Notes: generated from the letters alone by a model not told the origin. A stretch of DNA of 64,000 nucleotides from Bifidobacterium miconisargentati (GCF_019331675.1 NZ_JAHBBJ010000006.1:85273-149272), one strand, 5' to 3'; shown: positions 1 through 8,596, numbered from the stretch's first letter. Translations and numbers: made by a program.

Positions 1-924
1 GGATTCGTTGTTCGTGATCTTACCGGCGTTAATGGTGACCGGGTTATGCGTGCCGGCGCCGATACCGCCACCGTGTGCGAGAGCGCCGTGGACTTTGTTA
101 CCGTCGACGGTTCCGTTGTTCATGGTGAAGTAAGCGGGATTGCCCAGGCCCCATATGCCAATGCCGCCACCGTTGGCCGTAGCTTGCTGAACTTTAAGCG
201 TATTGCCGGAAACAACGCCGCCGTTCATAGTGAAATCGACGGGGCCACGGGCTCCCAATATGGCGATGCCGCCGCCGAGCATCATGCCGCCTTCACCCGC
301 GGGCCTGCCACTGTCGTCAACGGTGTTTCCGCTAATGGTGCCGCCATTCATGATCGCAGTAATTTTGGATACACCACCGAGGAGCTGGAGCCCACCGCCA
401 CCGATGCCGGTAGGGCTGTTCATACTGTTGTTCGTGATGCTGCCACCGTTCATGGTGAACGTGCCACCGTACACCGTGACAGCGCTGCCGACATCACTGT
501 CCCTACTGGCGGTCGAGGCATGGTAGTCGCTCACCTCGCCGGATTGGATGGTGAGCGACCCTTCCGAGTAGACAATCGGGTATTTGTGGGCGACGGTTTC
601 GCCCCCGCCGTCGAGAGTCGGACCGTCGAGGGTCAGGTCGCCCGTGTCGGTGACACGGAGTCCGGCTTTCTCGCCGAAGGTGAGCTTGCCCGTTCCGGTC
701 AGGCTGATCTTGGACTTGACCGGGATGCGTTTGCTTATGGCGATGTCCCCGTCGACCTCGATGGTGACGCCGTCGCCTGCGGCGGCGTTGATGGCGTCGA
801 CGAGTCCTTGCTCGTCACTGACCTTGACCGTAGTCGCCTGAGCGACGTCAGGCTGTGCGTCCTCGGCCATTGCCGTGGACGTGCACATGGATATCATGGT
901 GGCGACCGCGGCAATCAGCGGGCG
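1..924 (-). pseudogene. Surface/secreted beta-helix-like protein, body of an IS30-interrupted gene (runs off the window)
   Basis: Translating the minus strand gives an open frame of about 300 codons that continues past base 1. It contains repeated units of the type MNGGSITNN, MNGGTISGNT, MNGGVVSGNT and MNNGTVDGNK with glycine-rich turns (GGGI, GGGL). This pattern is typical of right-handed beta-helix surface proteins of gut bacteria. Reading upstream there is a hydrophobic stretch (PLIAAVATMISMCTS) and an AMA-ED signal-peptidase-like site, but no start codon. The frame runs into the IS30 element at 925. The missing start lies beyond the element at 2308. The protein was probably exported and surface-exposed; ligand unknown. 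The overlapping plus-strand frame has no recognisable features and is treated as a shadow. Confidence 0.75.
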
Positions 925-2264
925 GATTCTAGTGGTGGTTGCAACACCTGTGTTGCTGTTTGATTTGGTGGTGTGATCGTATCATGCGGCGTTAATCAGG
1001 TCGAGGATGGCCTCGGAGGGTTTCCGGAACCCGAGCGTCTTGCGCGGCCGGTCGTTCATCTCCTCCGCGACCGCGTCCAGGTACGCCTGTGAATACCCGC
1101 CCAGGTCGGTGCCCTTCGGGAAGTACTGCCTGAGCAGCCCGTTGGTGTTCTCGTTCGTGCCGCGCTGCCACGGGGAGTGCGGGTCGCAGAAGTACACGTC
1201 CATGTCCAGGGCGGTCGAGATGCGCTTGTGGAGCGCGAGCTCGGAGCCCTGGTCCCACGTCAGCGAGTTGCGCAGGTGCTTCGGGAGACGGCCCATCTGG
1301 TCGATGACGGCCTGCTGGACGTGTTCCGCGTCGTGACCGTCCGGAAGGTGCAGGAGGATCAGGAACCGGGTGGAGCGCTCCACGAGCGTGCCGATCGCGC
1401 TGCGGTTGTTCGCGCCCATGATCAGGTCGCCCTCCCAATGGCCGGGCACGGCGCGGTCCTCCACCTCGGGCGGCCGTTCCGAGATCATGACCATCGGCTC
1501 GCGGAACCTCGGACGGCGTCCGTCGCCGTCGTTCCTCGCGCGTCGGGCGGTCCGGCCGGAGCGAAGCGCCCTGGAGACCTCCCTCCTGAGCTCTCCTTTG
1601 GCCTGGACGTAGATGGCCTGGTAGATCGTCTCCGTGCAAACGTGCATGTCCCCATTATCGGGGAAGTCCCGTCTGAGCATGCCGCCGATCTGCTCGGGGC
1701 TCCAATGCGCCCTCAACCCGTCGCGGATGTAGTCGAGCAGCCCCGGCACCGCGTGCACCTTCGCGGTCTTCGGCCGTCCGAGCCGGTCCGCGCTCATCCG
1801 CTGCGCCCGGTACGGCTCGTACGCGCCGGTGACCGGGTTCGTGTTCCGGGCGATCTCACGGCTGATGGTGGACGGCTCGCGTCCGAGCAGGCGGGCGATC
1901 CCGCGGATCGAGTCGCCGGCGAGCCTCCGGTCGGCGATGCTCATGCGCTCGTCCTGGCTCAGATACCTGGGATGAATCTTCTTCGGCCTGCCCATGGCGG
2001 AACGATACCAGTCGACCGAGGCTTTCTCGTTCCTGCCCGTGGCGCGGGTCCTGCCGTTCCTCCACACCTTGCCCGTGCGTTTGGAGACGCCGACCGCCTT
2101 CGCGGCCTGCGTGAAGTTCAAACCCGAGTCGAGGTATTCGACGTAGCGTTCCCGCCTCGCCTCGCACATAAGACCCCGACTCGCGTACTCCACGCCCTCG
2201 AAAACCCACCTGCCCATACATGACTCCCGCCACCCGGCCAAGCGTTGCAACGATCACTAGAACC
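925..2264 (-). mobile_element. IS30-family insertion sequence (about 1340 bp)
   Basis: The element has imperfect terminal inverted repeats. The left end from 924 reads GGATTCTAGTGGTGGTTGCA and the reverse complement of the right end from 2265 reads GGGTTCTAGTGATCGTTGCA; 19 of 22 positions match when both repeats are read to GCAAC. It carries one transposase gene. With ends at 925 and 2264 the flanking dinucleotides are both CG (923-924 and 2265-2266), which fits the 2-3 bp duplications of the IS30 family. With those ends the interrupted surface-protein gene is restored exactly in frame, supporting both the boundaries and the insertion. Confidence 0.85.
982..2217 (-). CDS. IS30 family transposase
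   Basis: The product is 411 aa and catalyses transposition of the surrounding element. An N-terminal helix-turn-helix region (about residues 30-55, FTQAAKAVGVSKRT) is followed by the IS30 HTH (YLSQDERMSIADRRLAGDSI, GIARLLGREPSTISREI). The C-terminal DDE integrase core shows D in GHWEGDLI, D in LTWDQGSE and E in RGTNENTNG. The start at 2217 is chosen because GGGAG lies 6 nt upstream; an upstream TTG at 2250 falls at the terminal repeat. The length is normal for the family and no frameshift is seen, so it is probably active. Confidence 0.93.
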   Translation of the reverse strand: MGRWVFEGVEYASRGLMCEARRERYVEYLDSGLNFTQAAKAVGVSKRTGKVWRNGRTRATGRNEKASVDWYRSAMGRPKKIHPRYLSQDERMSIADRRLAGDSIRGIARLLGREPSTISREIARNTNPVTGAYEPYRAQRMSADRLGRPKTAKVHAVPGLLDYIRDGLRAHWSPEQIGGMLRRDFPDNGDMHVCTETIYQAIYVQAKGELRREVSRALRSGRTARRARNDGDGRRPRFREPMVMISERPPEVEDRAVPGHWEGDLIMGANNRSAIGTLVERSTRFLILLHLPDGHDAEHVQQAVIDQMGRLPKHLRNSLTWDQGSELALHKRISTALDMDVYFCDPHSPWQRGTNENTNGLLRQYFPKGTDLGGYSQAYLDAVAEEMNDRPRKTLGFRKPSEAILDLINAA

Positions 2265-2308
2265 CGCCGCGCCGCAACTCGCCCCCCCCTGGATGGCAGC
2301 GTTAACAT
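2265..2308 (-). pseudogene. 5' fragment (start codon and signal-peptide n-region) of the interrupted surface protein
   Basis: The ATG at 2308 has AAGGA 7 nt upstream. It encodes MLTLPSRGGRVAAR, a basic n-region typical of a signal peptide, and then runs into the right end of the IS30 element. Removing the element plus one CG duplication joins this in frame to RPLIAAVATMISMC and the cleavage-like site AMA-ED on the other side. This fragment therefore holds the original translation start of the surface-protein gene. Confidence 0.7.
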
Positions 2309-2613
2309 TTCCCATTCCTTCTCTCCCAAGAATCCGTCTTGGGAACCGCTACAAAGAGGGCCACAGTGAACCTCTTCAGCTGCGATGGTACTCGCCGTCA
2401 CCGTAATCATCAACGACCACGCAGACACTATTCGACATTTCGTCAGTACGGGAAGCAGACGACATCCACAGCCCCCGACTCACCGTCATGCCCCCGACCC
2501 GCCACGGTCGCCACACCCACGAACCAATCTCGTTTTCCGGTAGATATGCACCGACCTTTCGAATGCCTGCCTATGTTGCAGACATCAGCAACCACAGCAG
2601 GAAGGGACCGGCC

Positions 2614-3219
2614 ATGTGCATCTATCTCGAATGGACCACAGATATCACGGTCGACTCGTACGACGTGCTCGACCATGACCATCTGGAGGGCATGACCCGG
2701 GATGACCGTCGTCACGCGACCGAACGCCTGCAGTCCTTCATCGACGCCGTCATCGGAGCGGACACGGATATCGACCGGATCAACGGACGCACCATGATCT
2801 CCGCCTTCGAACCGGACGAGCCGGAACAGAACGAACACGACTGGTGCGAGTCCTTCGTCCCGGCCTCCGGCGATGACGCCGAATGGCGGATGGACGATCT
2901 GCTTGCCCTGCTGGACGGTCTCGCCCGTATCGGCAGGCAGGGCATCACGGGCATCGACTTCCACGCCGGGACCTGCGTCCTGCCCGACGGAAGCCGTGTC
3001 AGGATGGCCAGCTGGGAGCAGATGACGGAGCCCATCAACGACCATCTCGCCACACTGGAGAGCGCGACCACGTGCGCGACCGGTTTTCTGACCATACAAT
3101 CGTCCAGCCGCACGCTGCCCCTGACCGCCGGATGGATGCGGGACCTCAAGCGCGGGCTGGCCATCGCGCTCGACGTGGTTCGGATCTCCCGCATGTCTCG
3201 CCGCACGACGGCCGAATAA
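2614..3219 (+). CDS. Hypothetical protein, 201 aa
   Basis: I do not recognise the family. The protein is acidic and soluble-looking, with no signal peptide or membrane segment. The N-terminal half is rich in Asp/Glu (VDSYDVLDHDHLEGM, ADTDIDRINGR); the C-terminus is basic (RISRMSRRTTAE). The start at 2614 is preferred because AGGAAGGGA lies about 9 nt upstream, whereas the longer frame from 2488 has no ribosome site. The minus-strand frame covering the same bases is judged a shadow. It lies alone between the IS30 insertion and the convergent WYL regulator. Confidence 0.6.
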   Translation: MCIYLEWTTDITVDSYDVLDHDHLEGMTRDDRRHATERLQSFIDAVIGADTDIDRINGRTMISAFEPDEPEQNEHDWCESFVPASGDDAEWRMDDLLALLDGLARIGRQGITGIDFHAGTCVLPDGSRVRMASWEQMTEPINDHLATLESATTCATGFLTIQSSSRTLPLTAGWMRDLKRGLAIALDVVRISRMSRRTTAE

Positions 3220-3345
3220 GGCGGTCGTGAATGTAGAATTCGCGACCGCCTTCACCCATCGGAATCCACGGGAACCTGACAATTCGACCAGCCAGTGGCC
3301 ACGACGGCAGGATATGGCGGAATCTCCGATACCGCCGCCAACCCC

Positions 3346-4395
3346 TTACACACTTCCGGCGTAAAGCCCCGCGAGGTACTCGCCCGTATCACGCAGGGAA
3401 TCGCGCAGGGATTGCGGGGACAGCACCTCGATGAGCCGGGTCGCAGCGTACTGCAGGGCCCAGCACAGGACGGCGTACTCGTTGGCCGTGACCCACACGT
3501 CGTACACGTCCCCGTCAAGCCGCGTGACCTTGGCGTCGTCGAACCAGTCATAGACGGGCTCCAGCGTCTTGCGGATCCTCAAATGAACGGGCACGGCCGC
3601 CTCGCTCATCGGATAGGGCCGCTCCCCCATATGACGGTCCAAATCGAACGGGACATCCGGATGAGGATTGAGGCTCTCGAGCGTACGCTCGAATGAATGG
3701 TCGGCCCCGTCGACCCTCAGGTCGCGGATACGCTCCACGTGCAGGTAGGACAGGCTCTCGTACGACTGCATGTGGCAGATCAGGTAGTACTTGCCGTTGC
3801 GGTACATCAGCCGGTACGGGTCCGCCCGGTACTCCCTCACATGGCCCTCCGCGTCGCGGCGCGGCACGAGCGAACCGTCCACATCGTACGTGCAGTAATG
3901 GAAGCCGATGGCCCGCTCATGGTCGATGGCGTCGTTCAACAGCTCGATGTTGTTGAGGAACTCACGGTTGTAGTTGCGCGGCGTACGCGGCTCACCCATG
4001 TCGTCGACCTGCCCGGAACGACCGGCGAACGAATACACCTTGGCGATCAGATCACGCAGATAATCGCCATCCGAACGGGAGATGACCGCCCCATCCGCAA
4101 GCAACCGCATCTGCGCGGTATCGAACACGGGCTCGATATACCAGCCCGGCCTCGGATCGGCGCTCTCCGCATGCTCCAGGTCACGGCGCATGATTCGCCC
4201 GACCCGGCGCCCGAACGGCTGGATCCCCTCCAACGTATGCAGATGCCCACGCACGGTCTTCTCGGTCACACCGAGCTGTTCGGCGATCCAAGCGGCACTC
4301 ACCCCGTGCTCGCGATCCGTGTGGCCATCCAGCAGTTCGAGGATGCCGACCACGATCTGCGACGTGGGAGGAGCAGGACGAGCCACCACAGCCAT
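3346..4395 (-). CDS. WYL-domain transcriptional regulator
   Basis: The product is about 349 aa. It has an N-terminal winged helix-turn-helix (roughly residues 15-60: IVVGILELLDGH, VSAAWIAEQLGVTEKTVRGH) followed by a WYL domain (YRADPYRLMYRNGKYYLICH, then LSYLHVERI) and a C-terminal WCX-like extension. WYL domains bind ligands, often nucleotides or nucleic acid, and several (BrxR, CapW) repress phage-defence genes through palindromic operators. ATG 4395 is favoured over 4401 or 4410 because GGAGGG sits 7 nt upstream. A 22-bp inverted repeat lies just upstream and its core recurs before the Abi-like gene, so it probably autoregulates and controls the neighbours. Confidence 0.9.
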   Translation of the reverse strand: MAVVARPAPPTSQIVVGILELLDGHTDREHGVSAAWIAEQLGVTEKTVRGHLHTLEGIQPFGRRVGRIMRRDLEHAESADPRPGWYIEPVFDTAQMRLLADGAVISRSDGDYLRDLIAKVYSFAGRSGQVDDMGEPRTPRNYNREFLNNIELLNDAIDHERAIGFHYCTYDVDGSLVPRRDAEGHVREYRADPYRLMYRNGKYYLICHMQSYESLSYLHVERIRDLRVDGADHSFERTLESLNPHPDVPFDLDRHMGERPYPMSEAAVPVHLRIRKTLEPVYDWFDDAKVTRLDGDVYDVWVTANEYAVLCWALQYAATRLIEVLSPQSLRDSLRDTGEYLAGLYAGSV

Positions 4396-4441
4396 ACGCA
4401 TACCCTCCATCCCGCATCATGGCAACCAACCACCAAGCTAA

Positions 4442-4463
4442 GGCCGGTAGAAATCTACCGGCC
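4442..4463. promoter_or_regulatory. 22-bp inverted repeat, putative WYL operator 1
   Basis: Arms GGCCGGTAGA and TCTACCGGCC are separated by AA and lie about 47 bp upstream of the WYL start. The inner GGTAGA-N2-TCTACC unit has the same sequence and spacing as the palindrome at 5274-5287. The position fits an autoregulatory operator. Confidence 0.65.
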
Positions 4464-4517
4464 ATTTTAACCCGGCGCATCAGCCGAACCCACCACAGGT
4501 GACGACCCTTCGCCTAC

Positions 4518-5213
4518 TTAGCGGTCGCCCTGACCGCCGGTCAGCGCTGACAGCTCACTCTGCTCACGAATCAGGCGTTGCTGGCCGATCGCTCGGCTGA
4601 TTTCGACTGCCGCGATCAGGCACATCATCACGGTCTGTCTGCGTGCCTCCTGAACCCTCAGGCGTTCGGATTCCTCCATGCTGCGTCGATGAGCGTAAGC
4701 CTCCCATTGAGATGCCGCGTCAGCAAAGCACCGCGCTCTTCCGCATATCAGCATCTGCAGCATATAAGCGTTCGCCTCCGCTCCACGGCATGAAACGGGG
4801 AAACGCCACGCCAACGGCCTCATCGCCGCCTCTATCCGGTCATGCTCGGTCTGAAGACGAGCCAGATGGTTCCGTAGTTCGATGTCCGGTCCGGCCAAGC
4901 GGAGCATGCGCTTTCGGTACTGCGTCAACGAGGAAACCAACAGCAGGGCGGCGACGGTAAGCAGCACCCATCCGAATATGGCGGCATCCGAATCACCGCT
5001 CGCCGCCAGAACGACGAGAATACCGAGCATGCAGGCAACGCCGCCAAGCACCCCGAGAATCAGGCAGTATGCGCCATATGTGCCGGTCTTATCCAATTCG
5101 GTCATGGCCTGCCGCTGTAGATCCTCCACCCGCTGCAGCCGCGCGTACTGTCGGTTCAGCTCCGTCATGACCTCAATCAGGCCGGCCCTGCTCATCGCAC
5201 CCAAGTCGTCCAT
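4518..5213 (-). CDS. Two-pass membrane protein with coiled-coil flanks, hypothetical
   Basis: The product is 231 aa. An N-terminal helical segment (about residues 1-45, MTELNRQYARLQRVEDLQRQ) precedes two adjacent membrane helices (about 47-70, YCLILGVLGGVACMLGILVV, and 80-97, IFGWVLLTVAALLLVSSL). A long charged helical C-terminus follows. The layout (coiled coil, two TM helices, helical tail) resembles membrane effectors such as SLATT-type proteins, but I cannot assign a family. ATG 5213 is chosen for the AAGGAG box 7 nt upstream. It lies downstream of palindrome 5274-5287 and is divergent from the Abi-like gene, so both may be controlled by the WYL regulator. Confidence 0.65.
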   Translation of the reverse strand: MDDLGAMSRAGLIEVMTELNRQYARLQRVEDLQRQAMTELDKTGTYGAYCLILGVLGGVACMLGILVVLAASGDSDAAIFGWVLLTVAALLLVSSLTQYRKRMLRLAGPDIELRNHLARLQTEHDRIEAAMRPLAWRFPVSCRGAEANAYMLQMLICGRARCFADAASQWEAYAHRRSMEESERLRVQEARRQTVMMCLIAAVEISRAIGQQRLIREQSELSALTGGQGDR

Positions 5214-5273
5214 ATGCGCTCCTTCGCCTGGCAATCATCCGTGATTCCAACGTAAACAGCCCGCCAGCCATCA

Positions 5274-5287
5274 GGTAGATATCTACC
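5274..5287. promoter_or_regulatory. 14-bp perfect palindrome, putative WYL operator 2
   Basis: GGTAGATATCTACC is a perfect palindrome, matching the core of the repeat at 4442-4463 except for the central dinucleotide. It lies in the divergent intergenic region between the membrane-protein gene (start 5213) and the Abi-like gene (start 5578). Confidence 0.65.
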
Positions 5288-5531
5288 GTTTTGATATGCG
5301 GCATGAGAACTCACCTGGCCCATTATCCAAGGATTGGCGTTTGCCGGCCTATAGGTCCACTTTGACCTTCAGCCCCCCCAAAGATATCCAAGCGCAACAC
5401 CCTATGGAACCAGCTGCGGCAGGCCCGCCTGGAGCTCAAGGAGCTGGAGGACGGTTCACGGCTCCGGCCCTGACCCCGGGGAAAGCACTCGGCCCGCATC
5501 CTGCGAAAGGAAGCGGGCCGGTGAAAGCAAC

Positions 5532-5550
5532 CGATAGGTCGAGCCTATCG
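5532..5550. promoter_or_regulatory. Inverted repeat upstream of the Abi-like gene
   Basis: CGATAGG and CCTATCG are separated by TCGAG, ending 27 bp before the ATG at 5578. It could be an operator or a small hairpin in the leader. No TG-rich Shine-Dalgarno is visible before the ATG, so the transcript may be leaderless or nearly so. Confidence 0.4.
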
Positions 5551-5577
5551 AACACTGACAGTATATCATTGGTCTAC

Positions 5578-6813
5578 ATGGACATGGAATCGACCGGGAG
5601 CGAGAAGGACCGCCAGGAAATAGCCGAGCGATTTCTGGGTCAGGCGAGGTTGGATCGCTATCGTCGTGAGTTGCCGGACTTGGAGAAAGCGCTGGCGCTG
5701 CACTCCTGGAATCAGGAATACGCGGGAGCATTGCACGTCATCCTTAGCTACGCGGAGATCGCGTTGCGCAACAGCATCGATCGCGCCCTGTCCCAGCTCA
5801 GCGCGTCCGAACTCGGCACGACGCATTGGACCGGAGTGGATTCCTATCGTTACAACGGGGAAAAGAAGCCGTCCGAACGGATGCGTCTCCCCTCGGCAAT
5901 CAGTCCTCTGATTCGCACTGATGTCTTCAAGGCCCACCAACATGCGCAGGAAGCCTCGCTGGAGCGCATCATTAGACGCAAAAGTCCCAGAACGGATCGG
6001 GGATACGGCCATCAGGACGTGCTGTCCCAATTGATGTTCGGCACTTGGTGCCGACTGGTCGGAGAACCGTATACCTCGCGTAGGACCGAGCGAACACAGA
6101 GACTGTGGACGAGCGTGTTGCATGAGGCTTTCCCGCAGGTTTCTTCCGGCGAAGACGGCCGCATCCAGATCGCCCGGAAGCTGATGCAATTGCGCGAAAT
6201 CAGGAACCGCGAGGCCCATCACGAGAACCTGCTGTACGTGGATCCGGAAAACGTCATCGACGCGGTGATGTCGCTGCTTGCCTCCATCGACCCGCGGTAT
6301 ACGCACGGCTGGGTGAACCCGGACATCGTCCGCCAGGTCTCCTACCGGGATCCGCGCCGTAACGAGCCCATCCGCGCCGCCGCGTTCAAACTGACGGGAC
6401 TGGACGCCCGCGACGGGCATCTCAACGCGCTCGAAGTGCTGAAAGAGCTGGTCCGATACTCGGACGACCATAACGGAAGGGTGCTGTTCTGCAATTCCGT
6501 ACGAGTACGCAACCAGTATTTCGGCAGACTCCGCGAAATCGTGCTGTATGCCGATAACGACCATATCGCGGTCGGCGTTATAGCCGCTCAAGGACTGATC
6601 AAGGAAAACACCAGCCCCGATGGAAAGGCACCGGGATATCGATGTCCTGACGTTTTCGCTCAGTCAGGGTCATGCTCAGGCTCCCGATGGTATGCCATCA
6701 ACAACCTGAGCATGACCAGCAGATCCGCCGATAGCTTCAGGATGCTGGAACGCGACAAAACCCTTCGTGAAGCATTCGAATCGACACGGGCGAATTTCGT
6801 CTATCTCAAGTAG
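5578..6813 (+). CDS. Abi-like (abortive infection type) HEPN-domain protein
   Basis: The product is about 411 aa. The N-terminal part (ARLDRYRRELPDLEKALALH, then ALHVILSYAEIALRNSIDRA) and the later LSQLMFGTWCRLVGEP motif match the general pattern of Abi-like proteins, implicated in abortive phage infection. The segment RNREAHHEN near residue 210 contains R-x4-H, the catalytic signature of HEPN ribonucleases. A C-terminal region of about 150 aa beyond the HEPN part is unassigned. The true start is uncertain; 5578 is the first ATG before the conserved part. The upstream in-frame stretch (5296-5577) is proline/glycine-rich and lacks a ribosome site. Proximity to the WYL regulator suggests controlled expression of a toxic effector. 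Confidence 0.7.
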   Translation: MDMESTGSEKDRQEIAERFLGQARLDRYRRELPDLEKALALHSWNQEYAGALHVILSYAEIALRNSIDRALSQLSASELGTTHWTGVDSYRYNGEKKPSERMRLPSAISPLIRTDVFKAHQHAQEASLERIIRRKSPRTDRGYGHQDVLSQLMFGTWCRLVGEPYTSRRTERTQRLWTSVLHEAFPQVSSGEDGRIQIARKLMQLREIRNREAHHENLLYVDPENVIDAVMSLLASIDPRYTHGWVNPDIVRQVSYRDPRRNEPIRAAAFKLTGLDARDGHLNALEVLKELVRYSDDHNGRVLFCNSVRVRNQYFGRLREIVLYADNDHIAVGVIAAQGLIKENTSPDGKAPGYRCPDVFAQSGSCSGSRWYAINNLSMTSRSADSFRMLERDKTLREAFESTRANFVYLK

Positions 6814-7191
6814 ACGGGCGGATTGTCCGGAGATAACTTGATGCAGGGGAAGCGACTGACACCAACGACAACGATGACAGCAGACCACAATAAGGGACCG
6901 GCGTCGACTGGAACGACTTCCACACCCACATCACATGGAACCAAACCGATTAGAAACCAGAGCCTAAAACACCACGTTTAGTTCCTATAACCCAGGATCG
7001 GAACCTACGCTAGCACCATACGCGTGCGTTCCCCAGCACCAATCGCGAAACATACCAGAAAAAGAGTCGCCCTCACACCGGTGATCAGCGCGCGCCCGCT
7101 CATCTCGGGGATAATGTCGTTACTGTTGAAGCATGCAGCGCGATGCATCACAGTGGTGCAAATAGGGAATATGCCAGACAGAGGAGGCGCC
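6814..7191. other. Gene-free stretch
   Basis: I find no convincing gene in these 378 bases. A short frame near 6903-6952 could encode VDWNDFHTHITWNQTD followed by a stop and might be the tail of a lost gene, but nothing upstream supports it. Confidence 0.4.
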
Positions 7192-7425
7192 ATGACGTTT
7201 ATTGCCAAGAACGGCCGCGTAGTCACCGACGACATGCTGGACCGGTGGGCGGAGGACGCCGACAATGGCGAGTTCGGAGGCGTTCCCGGTTCCGTACATC
7301 CCGGACCGGTTGTCCCGGTCTCCCAACGCGACAAATCGCCGTTCGTTCTGCCAACCGATACCGTGCTGCGGTCGGATGCCGATTTCGATGCGTTCGAGCG
7401 TGAGATTCTGGGAGACGACAAGTAG
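7192..7425 (+). CDS. Small antitoxin-like protein, 77 aa, possibly truncated
   Basis: The start at 7192 has a strong AGGAGG box 6 nt upstream. The N-terminus (FIAKNGRVVTDDMLDRWAED, then NGEFGG) resembles the conserved N-terminus of small bifidobacterial antitoxin-type proteins, which normally continue into a ribbon-helix-helix region. Here the C-terminus (SDADFDAFEREILGDDK) lacks a recognisable DNA-binding RHH. The protein is acidic and has no partner toxin beside it. It may be a shortened or orphan antitoxin; that assignment rests on remembered family resemblance. Confidence 0.6.
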   Translation: MTFIAKNGRVVTDDMLDRWAEDADNGEFGGVPGSVHPGPVVPVSQRDKSPFVLPTDTVLRSDADFDAFEREILGDDK

Positions 7426-7535
7426 CACCACGATCGCTATCTATGCAAACGGGCCTAGCAGAGTGCAACAATCAGGAATTGATCTCAGATCCATTGAGTC
7501 TGAACTGTCCAAACCCCGAACCACCAAAACGGAAA

Positions 7536-7560
7536 GGGCCCGGAACAAGGTTCCGGGCCC
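7536..7560. terminator. GC-rich hairpin, probable terminator
   Basis: A perfect 11-bp stem, GGGCCCGGAAC with GTTCCGGGCCC, has an AAG loop. It lies about 110 bp after the antitoxin-like gene. The minus-strand side continues into TTTCCGTTTT, so it may terminate in either direction. Confidence 0.6.
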
Positions 7561-8170
7561 CACAAAGAGAAGAGAGAAGAAGATTCAGTTATCCGGCCTT
7601 GCGGCCTGCATCTATATAACCGCGGCTACTTCAATAGGACATGAGCAGATGCTGGGAATTCCTTGGGAATAGTTCCCTGACATGGTCCGGCCATCAGGAA
7701 CGAATCTCGAATCGCTTCCGAATCTGTTCCGCTGTTCTACATGATGCCCGGGTATCGCATCCGGTTATATAGACGACCTGCACGGGTACTGGCTGTATAT
7801 GACCGATGGATTCAGGCATGCCGCCGAACACGACAGATTCTCATGCGCCCGAGGTGACGATGGCCAAGTCGAAACCGGACGCGTGCATCACGTACGTGCT
7901 ATGTCTCAGCAGACATAACAACCCCAATTCAATACGAACAAATGCGTAGCCCGGCTATTGGCCCGTCGTCCCACCAATCTCACGAAAATAACTCGTTCCA
8001 CAGCCATTAGTCCAAGGCCACAGACTTTCAGCAACCCCATTAACATCGGGATAGACGCAGACAATCTCTAGTTCCGACTCGTCAAAAACCGCGGAGACTC
8101 TCACTCGCGAAACGGTCAATCACCGCTCCATCATGCACCGCCGTACGCACTTTGCTTTCTACAGATGGAT
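7561..8170. other. Decayed DNA with ORF remnants
   Basis: No intact gene is seen. A short frame around 7756-7920 reads IDDLHGYWLYMTDGF and continues to a stop after RAMSQQT; it looks like the tail of a protein with no start. On the minus strand around 8080-7950 a fragment (VFDESELEIVCVYPDVNG, ending TTGQ-stop) is also truncated upstream. Both look like leftovers of lost genes. Confidence 0.35.
7974..8010 (+). repeat. Copy 1 of a degenerate duplication (copy 2 at 8890-8925)
   Basis: The segment CCAATCTC...AATAACTCGTTCCACA..CCATTAG occurs here and again at 8890-8925 in the same orientation, differing at only a few bases. Weaker similarity continues for about 70 bp downstream of each (CAGACAA..CTAGTT in both). 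The copies flank the decayed ATPase region. Confidence 0.55.
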
Positions 8171-8266
8171 TTCTATTGAAAATCATCGACATATATGACA
8201 AAAACTTCAATAGAATCTTTCTCTATTGAATATGAATGGTAAATATGATGCTCTTCTTCAATAGAG
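8171..8266. promoter_or_regulatory. Four alternating 10-bp repeats upstream of an ATPase remnant
   Basis: TTCTATTGAA (8171-8180), TTCAATAGAA (8206-8215), CTCTATTGAA (8221-8230) and TTCAATAGAG (8257-8266) alternate in orientation. Start-to-start distances are 35, 15 and 36 bp. They end 31 bp before the start of the ATPase pseudogene. A comparable but different array precedes the intact ATPase gene at 49170-50564. Confidence 0.6.
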
Positions 8267-8297
8267 AATGCCACGGCCTCATCCAACAGAAGTACCC

Positions 8298-8596
8298 ATG
8301 CTAATCACTAGGGACAAGTATCTGAACGAGCTCACCGACCGCATCGGCAATGGCATGGTAAGGACGGCCCCGAGGCACGCTGTGGCAAGATCTTCCCGTC
8401 GTTTGAGCTGTTCGAGGACCGGTTGCGAGTCCAGGGAGTAGATGACTGTCACATGGCCTCCCTGCTCGGCATCGACGACAGCTTCAAGAAGATCATCCTC
8501 GTCCGGGACATCGTCAAACCGACTCGCGACGACCATGGCATCCTGACCATGAGCGTCTACGACTTCCTCCTAGACCCCCATAGCCTGGAGGCGTAA
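8298..8596 (+). pseudogene. Remnant of an AAA ATPase gene (DUF4143 type) with internal deletion and frameshift
   Basis: The ATG at 8298 opens MLITRDKYLNELTDRIGNGM, the usual N-terminus of bifidobacterial AAA ATPases with a DUF4143 domain. The frame is then lost around the expected Walker A (a remnant CGK is readable after a shift near 8380). A second frame continues through DDSFKKIILVRDIVKPTRDD and HGILTMSVYDFLLDP to TAA at 8594-8596, the normal C-terminus of the same family. About 100 codons remain against the usual 400 or more, so most of the middle is gone and it cannot be functional. Confidence 0.75.

Noticed and set aside
46..963. Long plus-strand frame of 305 codons at the left edge
   Set aside because: It has no ribosome site or recognisable motif, while the opposite strand reads as clear MNGG-type beta-helix repeats with a signal peptide.
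1177..2223. Plus-strand frame of 348 codons over the IS30 transposase
   Set aside because: Antisense to an intact DDE transposase; composition is typical of antisense reading in GC-rich DNA.
2443..3282. Minus-strand frame of 279 codons opposite the hypothetical gene at 2614
   Set aside because: The plus-strand frame has a good ribosome site and a more protein-like composition; the minus-strand one is rich in His/Gly/Arg with no motif. Some doubt remains.
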